DNA of 64,000 nt from Laetiporus sulphureus 93-53. Lineage: Eukaryota > Basidiomycota > Agaricomycetes > Polyporales > Laetiporaceae. The first letter of the stretch is position 1. Each line of letters begins with the position of its first letter. The stretch lies in NCBI RefSeq assembly GCF_001632365.1, contig NW_024468563.1, positions 206,549-270,548 on the forward strand, given 5' to 3'. Made by a program: the position numbers and the translations under genes. Positions 12,835-23,635 of the stretch are shown here, one piece after another. The notes under the pieces are model-generated. The model did not search any database, was not told the origin of the DNA, and saw only the letters and a program-made list of their open reading frames with translations.

Positions 12835-14162
12835 CGGTATACTGGCGGTATGTAGCAATGTGCTGATGGAGAGTATGAAAGCTTCACGTTGTCGATTGAA
12901 TGAGACCGTGGTTTTCTCGTTGCGGAATGATTACCCCTTCATAAGGGGAGCAAAGACGCGTATTCCATGCAACTTGAAGCGCCGGCAAGGCAATGTCAGA
13001 TCGGGAACGGAGATACAAGGATTGCGGTAAGTGCGAGATCACTGTCGGTGCAAATGCATCAGTATCAATCACTGAATGAACGGTATGTTGGCACCGACGT
13101 GAGTTTCCTCCGACAGCGAAACACGAGACGTGTTGACCCTGGAACCCTATGGAGAAACTCCCACCTAGTACGTGCTAGCCGTTACTGCGGGGCAGAACGA
13201 TTGACCGCCGAGCACCGTTGCCATTGTGTTCTTTGTCTTCCCAGTCATGATGCCATCTCGCGGGAAGCGAGAACAAGCACAATGAATCAATGAAGCTTGA
13301 TGGCAATGGAGAGGTCAAATTTGTCCATGGCCATGGCGCATTTCATTTTTACACTGCAGCATGCGAGAAGGGCCCCGAAGGGCTAAGGCTCTCCAGCGCG
13401 TCCTTACTATTCCATATATATGCTCACACGAGAGATCTGGCTCATGCTACATATGAATGAAGCAGTTTAGAGGAGCTTGAGTTTCATGCTTAGCTTATCT
13501 TCCCTTCGGCCTTGTAGCTCTTGCAGGCATCAACATGGAACGTACTGTACCATTTCGAACGGTTCGTCGCCTCATCATGACCATGTCATGAAATAAGGTG
13601 GACCGTTGTCCCAGACGCCGTGACAAACTTCATAATTCATTCATAATGACCGTGACCGTGACAGTGGCCACAAATCTCGTCGAGGGTCCGCCGAAACATC
13701 ATTTAGTATATCTCTACACACTGCTCAGAGGTAACGACAATTCCAGCACAGTTACACTGCACTAGCCTCACGAATATTGATAAGTCATGCATAGTACATT
13801 AAATTAATAGCGTTTATACCAAACAGATGCTACGGTGACTTCCCCGGGAGACGTTTCTTGATCACCACACTCAAACGGCTCCTCTTGTAGTTAGGCTTAG
13901 GTAGACTACAAACAACAGTCAAAACGTCCTGTGAGTAGCAACGAGGCAATCTAATGTCCGTGATTTGTGCAAGCGTGATAAATGGATGGTAACGTATAAT
14001 ACGTGTAGTTGCGCCCAATGAACGTTATGTCGTCAATGTACGAGAGGGTTAACTGAAAGCAAGCAAGCAAGAAGCACTGCAATAACCACAAGAAAATACA
14101 CAAGATACAGTCCAGAAATAATAACATCATGGCTTGCCTACAGAAGATGCAAATCGTTACGT
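12835..14162. other. Intergenic region between Noc1 and the membrane sensor gene
   Basis: The two flanking genes converge here (+ then -), so this holds both 3' ends. I see no supportable coding exon. The sequence is AT-richer near 13.7-14.1 kb, with short low-complexity tracts. Confidence 0.4.
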
Positions 14163-16740
14163 TCATTCCCGCCGGGAGGGCTCCCTGGAGATGTCCCCGC
14201 CAGCGTCCTCGCCATCCGGCAGGTTCCGTATCTTAAAACGCAATGAGCTTCCAAACTCTCGCTGCTAACGAACGCCACTCACCTCGAGGCGCGACGTCGT
14301 CGGATCANNNNNNNNNNNNNNNNNNNNNNNNNNNNNNNNNNNNNNNNNNNNNNNNNNNNNNNNNNNNNNNNNNNNNNNNNNNNNNNNNNNNNNNNNNNNN
14401 NNNNNNNNNNNNNNNNNNNNNNNNNNNNNNNNNNNNNNNNNNNNNNNNNNNNNNNNNNNNNNNNNNNNNNNNNNNNNNNNNNNNNNNNNNNNNNNNNNNN
14501 NNNNNNNNNNNNNNNNNNNNNNNNNNNNNNNNNNNNNNNNNNNNNNNNNNNNNNNNNNNNNNNNNNNNNNNNNNNNNNNNNNNNNNNNNNNNNNNNNNNN
14601 NNNNNNNNNNNNNNNNNNNNNNNNNNNNNNNNNNNNNNNNNNNNNNNNNNNNNNNNNNNNNNNNNNNNNNNNNNNNNNNNNNNNNNNNNNNNNNNNNNNN
14701 NNNNNNNNNNNNNNNNNNNNNNNNNNNNNNNNNNNNNNNNNNNNNNNNNNNNNNNNNNNNNNNNNNNNNNNNNNNNNNNNNNNNNNNNNNNNNNNNNNNN
14801 NNNNNNNNNNNNNNNNNNNNNNNNNNNNNNNNNNNNNNNNNNNNNNNNNNNNNNNNNNNNNNNNNNNNNNNNNNNNNNNNNNNNNNNNNNNNNNNNNNNN
14901 NNNNNNNNNNNNNNNNNNNNNNNNNNNNNNNNNNNNNNNNNNNNNNNNNNNNNNNNNNNNNNNNNNNNNNNNNNNNNNNNNNNNNNNNNNNNNNNNNNNN
15001 NNTGAGCGGCGCCGTCGGCGGACGCAGAAGAATATGAAGAGCAGAATCGTGGCTGCAGCGAGGCCGACGATCAGGAAGACTCCGGCGACCGCACCCTTGT
15101 TACGGAAGAATCTGGAGAGAAAGGAAGGTCAGCTCCGACCTTGGAGCGTGTTTGACCGGAGGACAGATAGCGAGCAGTTACTCACTGAGACGTCGCAGTG
15201 GCATCGTTGTTGACGCTTATTGGCGTAGGATTTGCTACAACGATCGTCACGTAACTGGCCGCTCCGTTGCTCCCAGTGACCATGGACGTCTCCGTGATAT
15301 ATGAAGGGGCAGAGGTGACCGTCTGACCCTGACTGTTTGTGGTTGTGACGTAGACGGTACTCTGGAAGGTTGTGCTGTAGAATAGCTGAGATCAGCCAGT
15401 GCAAATTTCCAGTTTGCGATCGGTACTTACGTCGCTGTCACCTCCTGGCTGCTAGTTGACGAGCCCTGCGACGTCGGCCCACCACCACCACCAGTCCAAC
15501 TCGTACTGGAGGACGTCGGCGTCGGCGTCGTGGAAGTTGTAGACGACGTCGTGGTGGTTGTGGTCGTTACTATAGCGGTGGGGGTTGTGGAGGTGGTGGA
15601 CTGCTGGGAGGGTGTCGAGAAGCTTGAAGTATGCGAACTCGTGATGAAATCGGCATTCGATGGCGACGCCGAAGAAGAGGACGAGGACGAGGGCGAGGAC
15701 GAATGTGAAGAAGGCGGAGGCTGAGAGGATGAAGTCACACTCGACGAAGTCGGAGTAGAGGATGGAGTGTCGGAAGAGGACGACGAAGTGGGTGACGTCG
15801 AGGTCGACTGCTGAGTAGACGATGCCGTCGACGACTCGGTGGACGATTCGGTGGTATGAGTAGTAGTCGATTCGGTTGAGGACTGGCTCGATGACGTCTC
15901 CTGCGAGGTCGTCGATGAAGAGGCCGGCGGAGTAGAAGATGTAACTTCATTATTTTGTGTACTTGCGGATGTCGCGCCGGCGGTAGACGACATGGCTGCT
16001 GACGTACTAACAGCTGCGGATGTAGCGGAACTGACCATAGGAAAATCGGCCCATGATGGTAAGAGACAAGAACCTCGCTACGGTGATTTACTTACGCAGC
16101 GGACGAGGCCTCGGTGGACGATTGTCCGGCCGAGGTTGATGCGACGGAGGAAGGTTCCTGCCTCGAGGACTGTTGAGTAGCAGAAGACGCGGGAATCGAC
16201 GATTGAGTGGACTCGGTCGCCGGAGCAGACGAGGACATAGACTGGGAGCTATTAGCGGCAGATGTAGTGTCCGTGCGAGACGTATCCGACGTTGTTGAAG
16301 GCGTGCTTGTGGTCGTAACGGTAGCCGTGGAAGCAGAAGTAGCAATAGAGTTTGTAGCAGAAGTTACAGCGCCGGTCGAGGAGACACCCGTGGCGGATCC
16401 AGCCAGCGAAGTACCTGGGAAGGAGGAGGAAAACGGTGTGAACACGCGCAACTGATGCAGAGAGACAGAAAACCAATACGAAGCTGATCTGCCACGAAAT
16501 GCAGCTCCGGTGTGGCAGTGACAAAATACGCGATCTCCACCACGAGAGGTACTCCAGAGGGGGATAGAAAAAACTAGACGCACTGGAGAGCCAGCGTCCA
16601 GGCGAGACAGGGCGAAGCCACAACACGAGGCGAAACGCGGGCAGGGGCCGCCGCTGGACATAGGACGCTCACTCACCTGCGCTGGTGGACGGACTATCAC
16701 TCGATGTCTGGCGTCCGACGAGAATAGGAAGGCGAGCCAT
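14163..16740 (-). CDS. Ser/Thr-rich single-pass membrane protein (Mid2/Wsc-like sensor), interrupted by gap
   Basis: Probably a plasma-membrane protein with a heavily O-glycosylated ectodomain, like fungal wall-stress sensors. Function is inferred from architecture only. Exons on the minus strand: 16677-16740 (start MARLPILVGRQTSS), 16096-16414, 15431-16030 and 15186-15374, then one from 15111 into the gap, and after the gap 14283 and up, then 14163-14231 with stop TGA at 14163-14165. All joins are in phase with GT-AG. The first intron is long (16415-16676, 262 bp). About 360 residues are Ser/Thr/Pro-rich. A segment with TVYVTTTNSQGQTVTS precedes FFRNKGAVAGVFLIVGLAAA, a transmembrane helix followed by a CVRRRRRS stop-transfer stretch. 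FF(R/K)NKGAVAGVF is a motif I know from agaricomycete membrane proteins. There is no obvious N-terminal signal peptide. Most of the cytoplasmic domain is lost in the N run. Confidence 0.85.
14308..15002. other. Assembly gap (run of N)
   Basis: About 695 undetermined bases. They remove most of the cytoplasmic part of the membrane-sensor gene on the minus strand. The frame that seems to run through the gap on the plus strand is an artefact. Confidence 0.99.
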
Positions 16741-17288
16741 GGGAGCTAGAGGATACGAAGAACAAGAGAGAAGAACATGCTGGAAATAATAATAGCTGGC
16801 TGGTGAGCTGCGCCCACGCCCCCGACGCTATCGCTAACCTGAGCAGTGCCCCACTCCACGTGCGCTTCCTACTCCCTCCCCTTTCCCTTTCCTGGCCAGC
16901 GTCCTCGAAAAGCCTCCCAATTCACGGCTGCTGCATTCTGACATGGAGCCTCGAGCAAGTCATAACGAAGTCGGGCTTGAGAACAACGCTGCGAACTTGT
17001 ATGCAACTCCTGGTATCTCCGCAGCCGCTATTACTTCATGCAAAGCGTCCTTCTTTTCGGTCGCGAAGACTTGATACCTAGCAGGCGGATCCGCAGTGGC
17101 TTGGTGCTCATCGCTAGGAGACCCCCGGGCGAAGGTGTCGTTTTCAGAGGACAGAGATCCAACTCGCGAAGCAGGAGTGATCAAGCGCGCCCAGCTGCTC
17201 TTCTAGGCTTGTTCTATACCATCCCTGGCCCCATCGACGTTAAACTTGTTCCGAGGCATCGAAAGTTCGACTACCTTATGCGCTGGGG
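16741..17288. other. Upstream region of the membrane sensor gene
   Basis: This contains the presumed promoter of the minus-strand sensor gene. A short plus-strand frame starts at 16942 (MEPRASHNEVGLENN...) and ends within about 45 codons. A second piece near 17125 reads DPRAKVSFSEDRDPTREAG and then stops. I do not recognise either piece, and they may be remnants. Confidence 0.3.
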
Positions 17289-17575
17289 GTGCTTACTCAC
17301 ACATCACCCGGTGGATCTCAACCTGCCTGGGCCGACTCTCAATGGTTTTTGCCTATACTTCAAAGCAACGTCGCTGCCCTCATCTCAAGTACCGCAGCCG
17401 AACCGCCACAGAAGCTCTACATTGGAGTACCAAGAAGCAGTGGCGATACCAGATTTCGCTGCTCTCATATAGATCTGTTGGAACCTCGCTGAATTCATTG
17501 GATATAACGATTCCTGTATCAGACAAGGACGGTCTGGATGAGTTTGGTGAGTGTATCAGCATTCATTGCATATGA
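17289..17575 (+). repeat. Diverged tandem duplication, copy 1
   Basis: This block of about 286 bp starts near CTCACACATCACCCGGTGG and ends near GCATTCATTGCATATGATG. The next 285 bp repeat it in the same orientation with many substitutions and a few indels. Both copies encode a similar short peptide (EAVxxPDFxAxI) followed by a stop at the same place (TAG here, TAA in copy 2). It may be a duplicated exon of a dead gene or simply a non-coding duplication. Confidence 0.85.
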
Positions 17576-17865
17576 TGCTCTCACTCACACATCACCCGGT
17601 GGATCTCAAGCCAAATGAGCGACTCTCAATATTGGTTTTGCCTATACCTCAAAGCAACGTCGTCGTCCTCATGCCTAAGTACAGTAACCGAACAACCGCA
17701 GAAGTTCCGCGTTAGGGGAAGAAGCAGTGCCGATGCCAGATTTTACTGCTCGCATATAAGTCTTTGGGAACCTCGCCGAATCTCTTGGATATAACAATCC
17801 CCATATCAGAAGAGGACGATCTGGATGAACCCGATGAGTGTATTAGCATTCATTGCGTATACAGC
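17576..17865 (+). repeat. Diverged tandem duplication, copy 2
   Basis: Second copy of the preceding unit, directly adjacent and in the same orientation. The shared core CTCACACATCACCCGGTGG starts near 17584. The copies are diverged enough that the event is not recent. Confidence 0.85.
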
Positions 17866-20800
17866 CCCACCGTCTGAACGTGTTTAGCCTCATCTGCTTA
17901 TCTCGCTGGTAGTACGTAGTACAAAGCCGCGATTCCTCACGGTACGTACATCAATTTCAGAATCCAAGGCCAGAAGCCTCTCCTTACCCGCTCTATTCAA
18001 TGAAATGTCATCGGAACACCTCTGCGATATCTGTAACCCGACGCGTAGTATTGGGCCGCGCATTTGGCGCCGTATTCCCCGAAGCTTCACACGAAGAAAA
18101 CCTCATTGTGAGCCTCGTTTTTGGTCTCTTATTTGTAGCATATACATCTGCCCTCGAGGACTGGGAGAATATTCGAGATCGCCATTAAATGTGACGAACT
18201 TCGCTTCCACTGGTAGATATTGCAAATGGACGCGTGTTGATGGTATAGAGTGACACATGACCGTGTTTCGATGGTGTCCGTCGACTTTTGAAAGTAAAGA
18301 TGACCTTTCAAGCTATGACAGCTCGCTTATTCTCATCTTTTCAGTGTAGAAGTGGCGAAATTGTCTGAAGAGGATACTTGAATGATCGGGTCATGCTGGA
18401 CTGAAATATCCTCCCGATGCTTTTCGTGCATGACAGGTACGCCCCGTCGATTACCGGTCCAACGTTCAGCATGCGAAATTCTTGAAGAGGGATGCTGCAG
18501 TGGGGACACAAGCGACATGACCCCTTATCGAGCCGCATACACTGGTCACAGAGTGCTAAAGAAGCACACTGCACTTGGACACGTCGCTGTCAGGAATATG
18601 CCCGCCGTTGAATGTCGTGCAATGTCGTGCCGGTAGCCCCATCGGAGGGTCACCTCTAGGCTGTACGCTATCGTACCCCACATGTGCAACGGCATACAAT
18701 GGAGCATGATGCTATCGGAATACAGTACTATATATTGCATGGTTGCCAATATATTCCCTGTTACGCATATCGTGCGATGAGAGTTGCGATATATATATAT
18801 ACATTGACTCAGCATGCAGATACGAGCTATCTTAATACGTAAGTCAGCCTGATACCATGCCCTTCACTGGTCGCCGAAGCGGTCTTGACTGGCCTGAGCA
18901 TCGCATGGAAGCAAACAGCGAGCGCGTACCCGCATACGCCGTGAACGAGATAGTCAGCAGATCGGCCGAACGCAGATTCGTGTTCCCTCGTTTGCGCCTG
19001 GCAGAAAGCACAGTCAGCTTCTCATGAGAAGGAGCCCGAATTCTTGCTCACATACAAGAGAAGCTGCTGACAAACACGTCGAAATGGGGTACGAGCGGAA
19101 TGCTACCCCAGGGGGGGGAGGTTTGCTAACATGAGAGCGACGAGACCCGCCTCCGCTAGGCTATGAGTTATGGCAATCAATGGACTCGTGCAAGGGATAT
19201 CGCACAGCACGGCAGCAAAGAGCCTCGTGTGTAGCAGGAAAGTTTGAAAGAGAGCATTCGGCCACACTGTTACACGGCGTGAATGAGAAAGCGTCTTGAG
19301 TTTCGGTGCGCGAAGCTTCAGGCGAAGGAGTGAGCCTCAGCCTCAGCCACGCACATCTCAGCCACCGACGCGTCACGCGAGATCCGATCGAGACTCTTAG
19401 CGTCTGCAAGTCACGTGACGCTCGATGCTGGCCACCACCTTCCTAACTTGGCCAGTGGCCACCACTGCCTCTCGCTTGCATACAGCTCAGACTTAAAAGA
19501 TGCCTATGCAGAAACCGTTCGAGCGCGATCTTAAAACAACAATTGATGCCCTCATCTCCTGTTACAGGCTGGCGTATACCTCATAATGCTTGCACAAGTG
19601 CGTGAGCGCCGTCTCGCGAGTCGCGACTCTGGAGTCCGCGGGCTTGCAACCCGCTTGCGCGGATTTACAAACGCTGTTATTGTTTCTCACGCCTTACAGG
19701 AAGTGCAAGCTCATAACCCCCGAGGCCTTTCTTCCCGATGGTCCGTTCATGTACGTGAAGTGAAGCATCATGTATCGACATGCAATTCAGGTGAGCTTTG
19801 AGTCAAAGTGACTCAAAATAAGGTCCGTTATCTTGTGTGGCGTCATACTGAAGCACGTCCGACGCGACTTAGGACAGGGGGACATATGAATGAGGTTACA
19901 ATGAAACCTACTCCGACATCCTATCGTATGATCGTCTGTGCTTGCACTTGACCGGGCGCCGGTCGGAGAAGATTGTGTACAAGACTCGTCCCGTACTCTT
20001 CAGCGCAAGTGGACGTTCACTACAGGCTCTGCTCAGTCAGGGGAGTTCGACGTGTGAGTTCCGAAGTCGTTCATTATCGAGCGCCTTTCCTGGACTCATG
20101 AAAAGAGTACATCTATCTCTGCATGTTTGCCAGTCCGGAACTTCCTTGCCTGAAATGATCAGCATGTGCATCCCGATTACCGTTCACACCAAAAACGACC
20201 AGTTCCGTGAACGGGCACATCGTCCCTGGCTGAGATGGAGCTGGTATCAGCGCTTGAGTCGATGTGCTGGACTCGCCCTTCGAACTTTAATCATTAAGCA
20301 TGCCTGTAAGTGTAGGAACGGCTAGCGGTACACTGCGGACGATCATGGACTCACTATATCTCTTTGCAGGTGCGTGCATTGTTGCCGAACTATCGTACGA
20401 AAATGTGACCGAAAACGAGGCTGCGTGTCATTCGAACGATGATCTCTGTCTAGTTTCACGTCGATCACGGTCTGTAAGATCCGTTCACATTCTTCCTCGC
20501 GGATCTGAGCCACATGCAGGCATCCCTTAATAAGAGCGAACGTGCCGTCCACAATACACATGGTATCAGTAAGTTCTGAACGTTAATATGCGGTTGACTA
20601 CGCAGGCGAAGTTGAACGTCACTCTAGCTGCGATGGCAGTCTCTGACGTTCTGCAAGTTGTACTGGCCTTGGGCTTCACAGGTTGTCTGTTGGTGAGAGT
20701 GTTGATCTCCGAACGACGAATGAGAGCTGATTTGCCTTCTTAAAGCACGGCACCGAGTGCTATTTAGGCTCAGGCTGACGTGCCAGTGATTCTAACTGTT

Positions 20801-21429
20801 GGGGAAATTCCGCACTCAAAGACCCTCGAAGCAGGGCATGGCATACGGGGCCCGAAGCCATCCTCTATGCCGCGTGTTTTCAAAGGGCCCGTATATGTGC
20901 CGTACTTGACACTCTTCCAATACAAGAATCCATGCGGGAGCCATGGATCCCCGAGCGCTCGGAACAACCCTCTCAAAGAGAAAAACCGTCCTTGGTTGTC
21001 AAACCCGGTTTCCAGTTGACAGCAAACGGCAATGCTGAGTCGACGGCATCTCGACTAGACAAGATGACGCGCGTCGTCGAGCTGACCTTTCACGCAGTAC
21101 GTATTGTATGACACTCGATGACCTGATGTATCATGGACTCCAACCATAACGGACGAGGCCAGCTGATTGTCTGCCCTGTGCCCAATTTTTGGCCCGCACA
21201 TCTTTCACGAAAGAGTTCACCTTTGGATAGTGCCCATCATGAAAAATCTTACAGAGGCCAGCCGTTGCGTCCTCTGCGCTGCAGAAGTGTTAACGGAGAC
21301 TGTTGAGTCATCCTACCTCACGATCGTTCGGACGTTTCACATCCATGGTCCTACATATATATCATCACTAATGTCAAACCTACTCACTCTCCCTCCATAG
21401 GCCGTACTCGCGCAATCCTCGACAACGCT
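17866..21429. other. Gene-poor region
   Basis: No gene that I can defend. A minus-strand frame at 18341-18574 has a Cys-rich stretch (CASLALCDQC, then CRLCPHC) resembling half of a RING finger, but the diagnostic His is absent and there is no joined gene. A TA-dinucleotide run lies near 18790 and a G8 run near 19112. The last 70 bp contain a possible TATA element (about 21356) for the next gene. Confidence 0.4.
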
Positions 21430-23200
21430 ATGCTGCTTTCCCTACTTTTGTTCCTGTTCCTTCAACGTATATGCCAATTCACCAATGCCGCACCCATCCC
21501 AGACCTCGACAGCATAGTCAATGTCTCCCCGTATTGCCACGACTGCAGAACGCCGAAACGCATGGTATACGGCTGTGTCGTGACAATCTTCGCATGCATA
21601 TGGGGTGCCATCCATCCAGACATGCCCGATCCAAGTGAATTCAGAAGCCGGCAGCTTCTACGTCGCATGGGGTTTGCTCTTTGTGCGCTTATTGCTCCAG
21701 AATTGTACGTTTGGATAGCGGCTCGTCAGTGGGTGGCTACGCGTCAGTTATGGAAGAAATACGGAGGAGAATGTGGGTCTTTCTATGCATCTATTGGCAT
21801 CGGGAACTAATACTTGCACTAGGGCCGGATTGGACGCACACCCATGGATTCTTCTTGCTCATGGGGTGCTTCGCTGTCCGTAAAGAGGGGCAGCCGCATC
21901 AGCTATTTCCTAAGGAGTTCTCCGAGAAGCTGGAGAAGAATGAAATCGTATTTCGTGACACAACCAAAGAAGAAATACATGACAGGAGTAAGGCAAACTT
22001 CTTGTCCAAGGCTGTGATCATGCTTCAGATGGGCTGGTTCATGTTACAAATCATTGCTCGACAGCCCGAAGGTCTAGTGACATCCCCGCTGGAGTTTGTC
22101 ACCCTCGCCTTCACGTTGATGACCCTCACGATGTATTTTTTCTGGTTCCACAAGCCGCTGGACGTCACTCGTCCTGTGATTCTTCGTTGTCAGCCACCGC
22201 AAGGGCATACGAAGGTTTCCTCCGACGATGAAGGGAATGTAACTGAAAAGGGACCGGTCGTCGGACCATCTAGTCCTGTCAGTAAGGATCTTACCAATAA
22301 AAAGGAACGCGTTCGAGATTCTGCGGTAGTAGAAATGGTGAGTCGAGCCTCTTCATGATCTTCGGTCTCAGTTAAGACATTTGAGCTCATCGTCGGGGCG
22401 ATTGAACTATATCATAGGATGAAAAAGCGAAGCCTGCGACGCGCTCGATAGGGCCTGCACATGTTCGTTCCCTCGTCGATGAGGGTGAAATTGATCGTGT
22501 CGGACACCAGGACCGCACCATGGATGACATGGGCCCCTCGACAACAGTCCCATCTGGGGATCCTCGCAGTCTCGTTATCAAACGCGGAGGTAGCTCGATA
22601 ATCCGCGTTAATAGTAGGAGAAATCGAGGTACGAAGTTGCTATTCTGCACGCGTTACATCGTACAATCCTGACGCTATCGTATGTTCAACAGGTTCATTC
22701 CTGATCCATGCACTCCGTGAAAGGATAGATACGATCACACAGGACCTCGAACAGCTGTTCGAGGAATTAAAGACGGTGACCCGCCGCTCTGTCACTCGGG
22801 TTCTTGAGGCGAAGAATGTCCCTTATCCTCTCCGCATCTTCGTTCTACCATTTTTCACCCCAATCAACGTCACGATCAATATAGCGTACCACCTAACAGA
22901 TACCTGGTGGCACACAGATCGGGTTGTCCCAAAGTCGAGAAAAACGTACGGCAGGAGAACTTAACCCTCGCCATGGCTGTTGTCAGTGCTACTGTCTTCG
23001 GGCTCGTTGATTACAGGGTGTGGTCTCACGATTTCCAGAACAAGGGCGAGAAGATTGTCCGGAAGGCGGCATCGCTGGCAATCACGTGCATTCCAACTCT
23101 CTCGTTCACGGCGTGGCTTCTGTGCAAAAAGTGGAAGCACGAGCATATCAAGACCATACTATGCGAATCTCTGCTTGTGCCATTATATGTAGCGGCTTGA
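21430..23200 (+). CDS. Agaricomycete multi-pass membrane protein family, C-terminally truncated by TGA
   Basis: Uncharacterised family present in many copies in mushroom genomes; function unknown. Exons: 21430-21772, 21823-22337, 22418-22628, 22693-22945 and 22987-23200, all in phase, giving 511 residues. The N-terminus is a signal-like MLLSLLLFLFLQRI. Family landmarks are VVTIFACIWGAIHPDMPDP, then ALIAPELYVWIAARQW, then WTHTHGFFLLMGCF, then LSKAVIMLQMGWFMLQIIAR, then FFWFHKPLDVTRPV, with helices between. A charged linker of about 130 residues (about 250-380), including KGPVVGPSSP, splits the two halves. After TGA 23198-23200 the same frame continues for 31 more codons (IMLLVIACISMRRLPASAYK...WSEFIPHF) to a second TGA at 23294-23296. 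This looks like the normal family C-terminus, so the first TGA is probably a CGA-to-TGA nonsense change. Confidence 0.8.
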
Positions 23201-23296
23201 ATTATGCTGTTGGTTATCGCATGCATATCTATGCGCCGTCTTCCTGCGTCCGCTTACAAGATTGTCTCTTGGAGCGAGTTCATACCGCATTTCTGA
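23198..23296 (+). pseudogene. Stranded C-terminal segment behind the premature stop
   Basis: In-frame continuation of the preceding gene after its first TGA. It encodes a hydrophobic helix (IMLLVIACIS), then MRRLPASAYK and a WSxFIPHF ending. As I remember related proteins, they end with a (R)xLPPxAYxxVxWSxFIPH motif. It would be translated only by read-through or in an allele lacking the stop. Confidence 0.7.
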
Positions 23297-23635
23297 GAGT
23301 CGATGATAGCATGCTGTACGAGCAGCCTCGGTGTTTGGACAGCTCTCATCGTCAATGGACTGTATATGTATATTCGGGCTGGATCCGACGTATCATATAC
23401 CAACTGTACTTATTCACGACTTGGATGCTCTTTAGCTACGGAGCGTCGCGCTCTGCCGCCGTCTATGGGGCCGGGGCACATATTTTGTCGAGTAGCGAGG
23501 TTCTTCAATTGCAGACATTCATCAGTGCCACTACAGCATACATTTGACATACTCTCCTTTGTAGCTGCCATCGTGTCACCTGCTTATCCGAAAATACCCT
23601 TTTTCAGCCTCACAACCACAAAACCCTCTAACGGT

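Noticed and set aside
14243..15037. 264-codon plus-strand frame across the N run
   Set aside because: It consists almost wholly of undetermined bases; the real gene is on the minus strand.
15530..15724. Val/Glu-rich plus-strand frame
   Set aside because: Antisense shadow of the Ser/Thr-rich ectodomain exon.
18341..18574. Possible RING finger on the minus strand
   Set aside because: Two Cys clusters (CDQC, CRLCPHC) are present, but the order of ligands is wrong and the His before the first pair is missing; no flanking exons join.
19105..19125. G8 run as a possible G-quadruplex
   Set aside because: A single G tract without three further tracts cannot form the standard four-tract structure.
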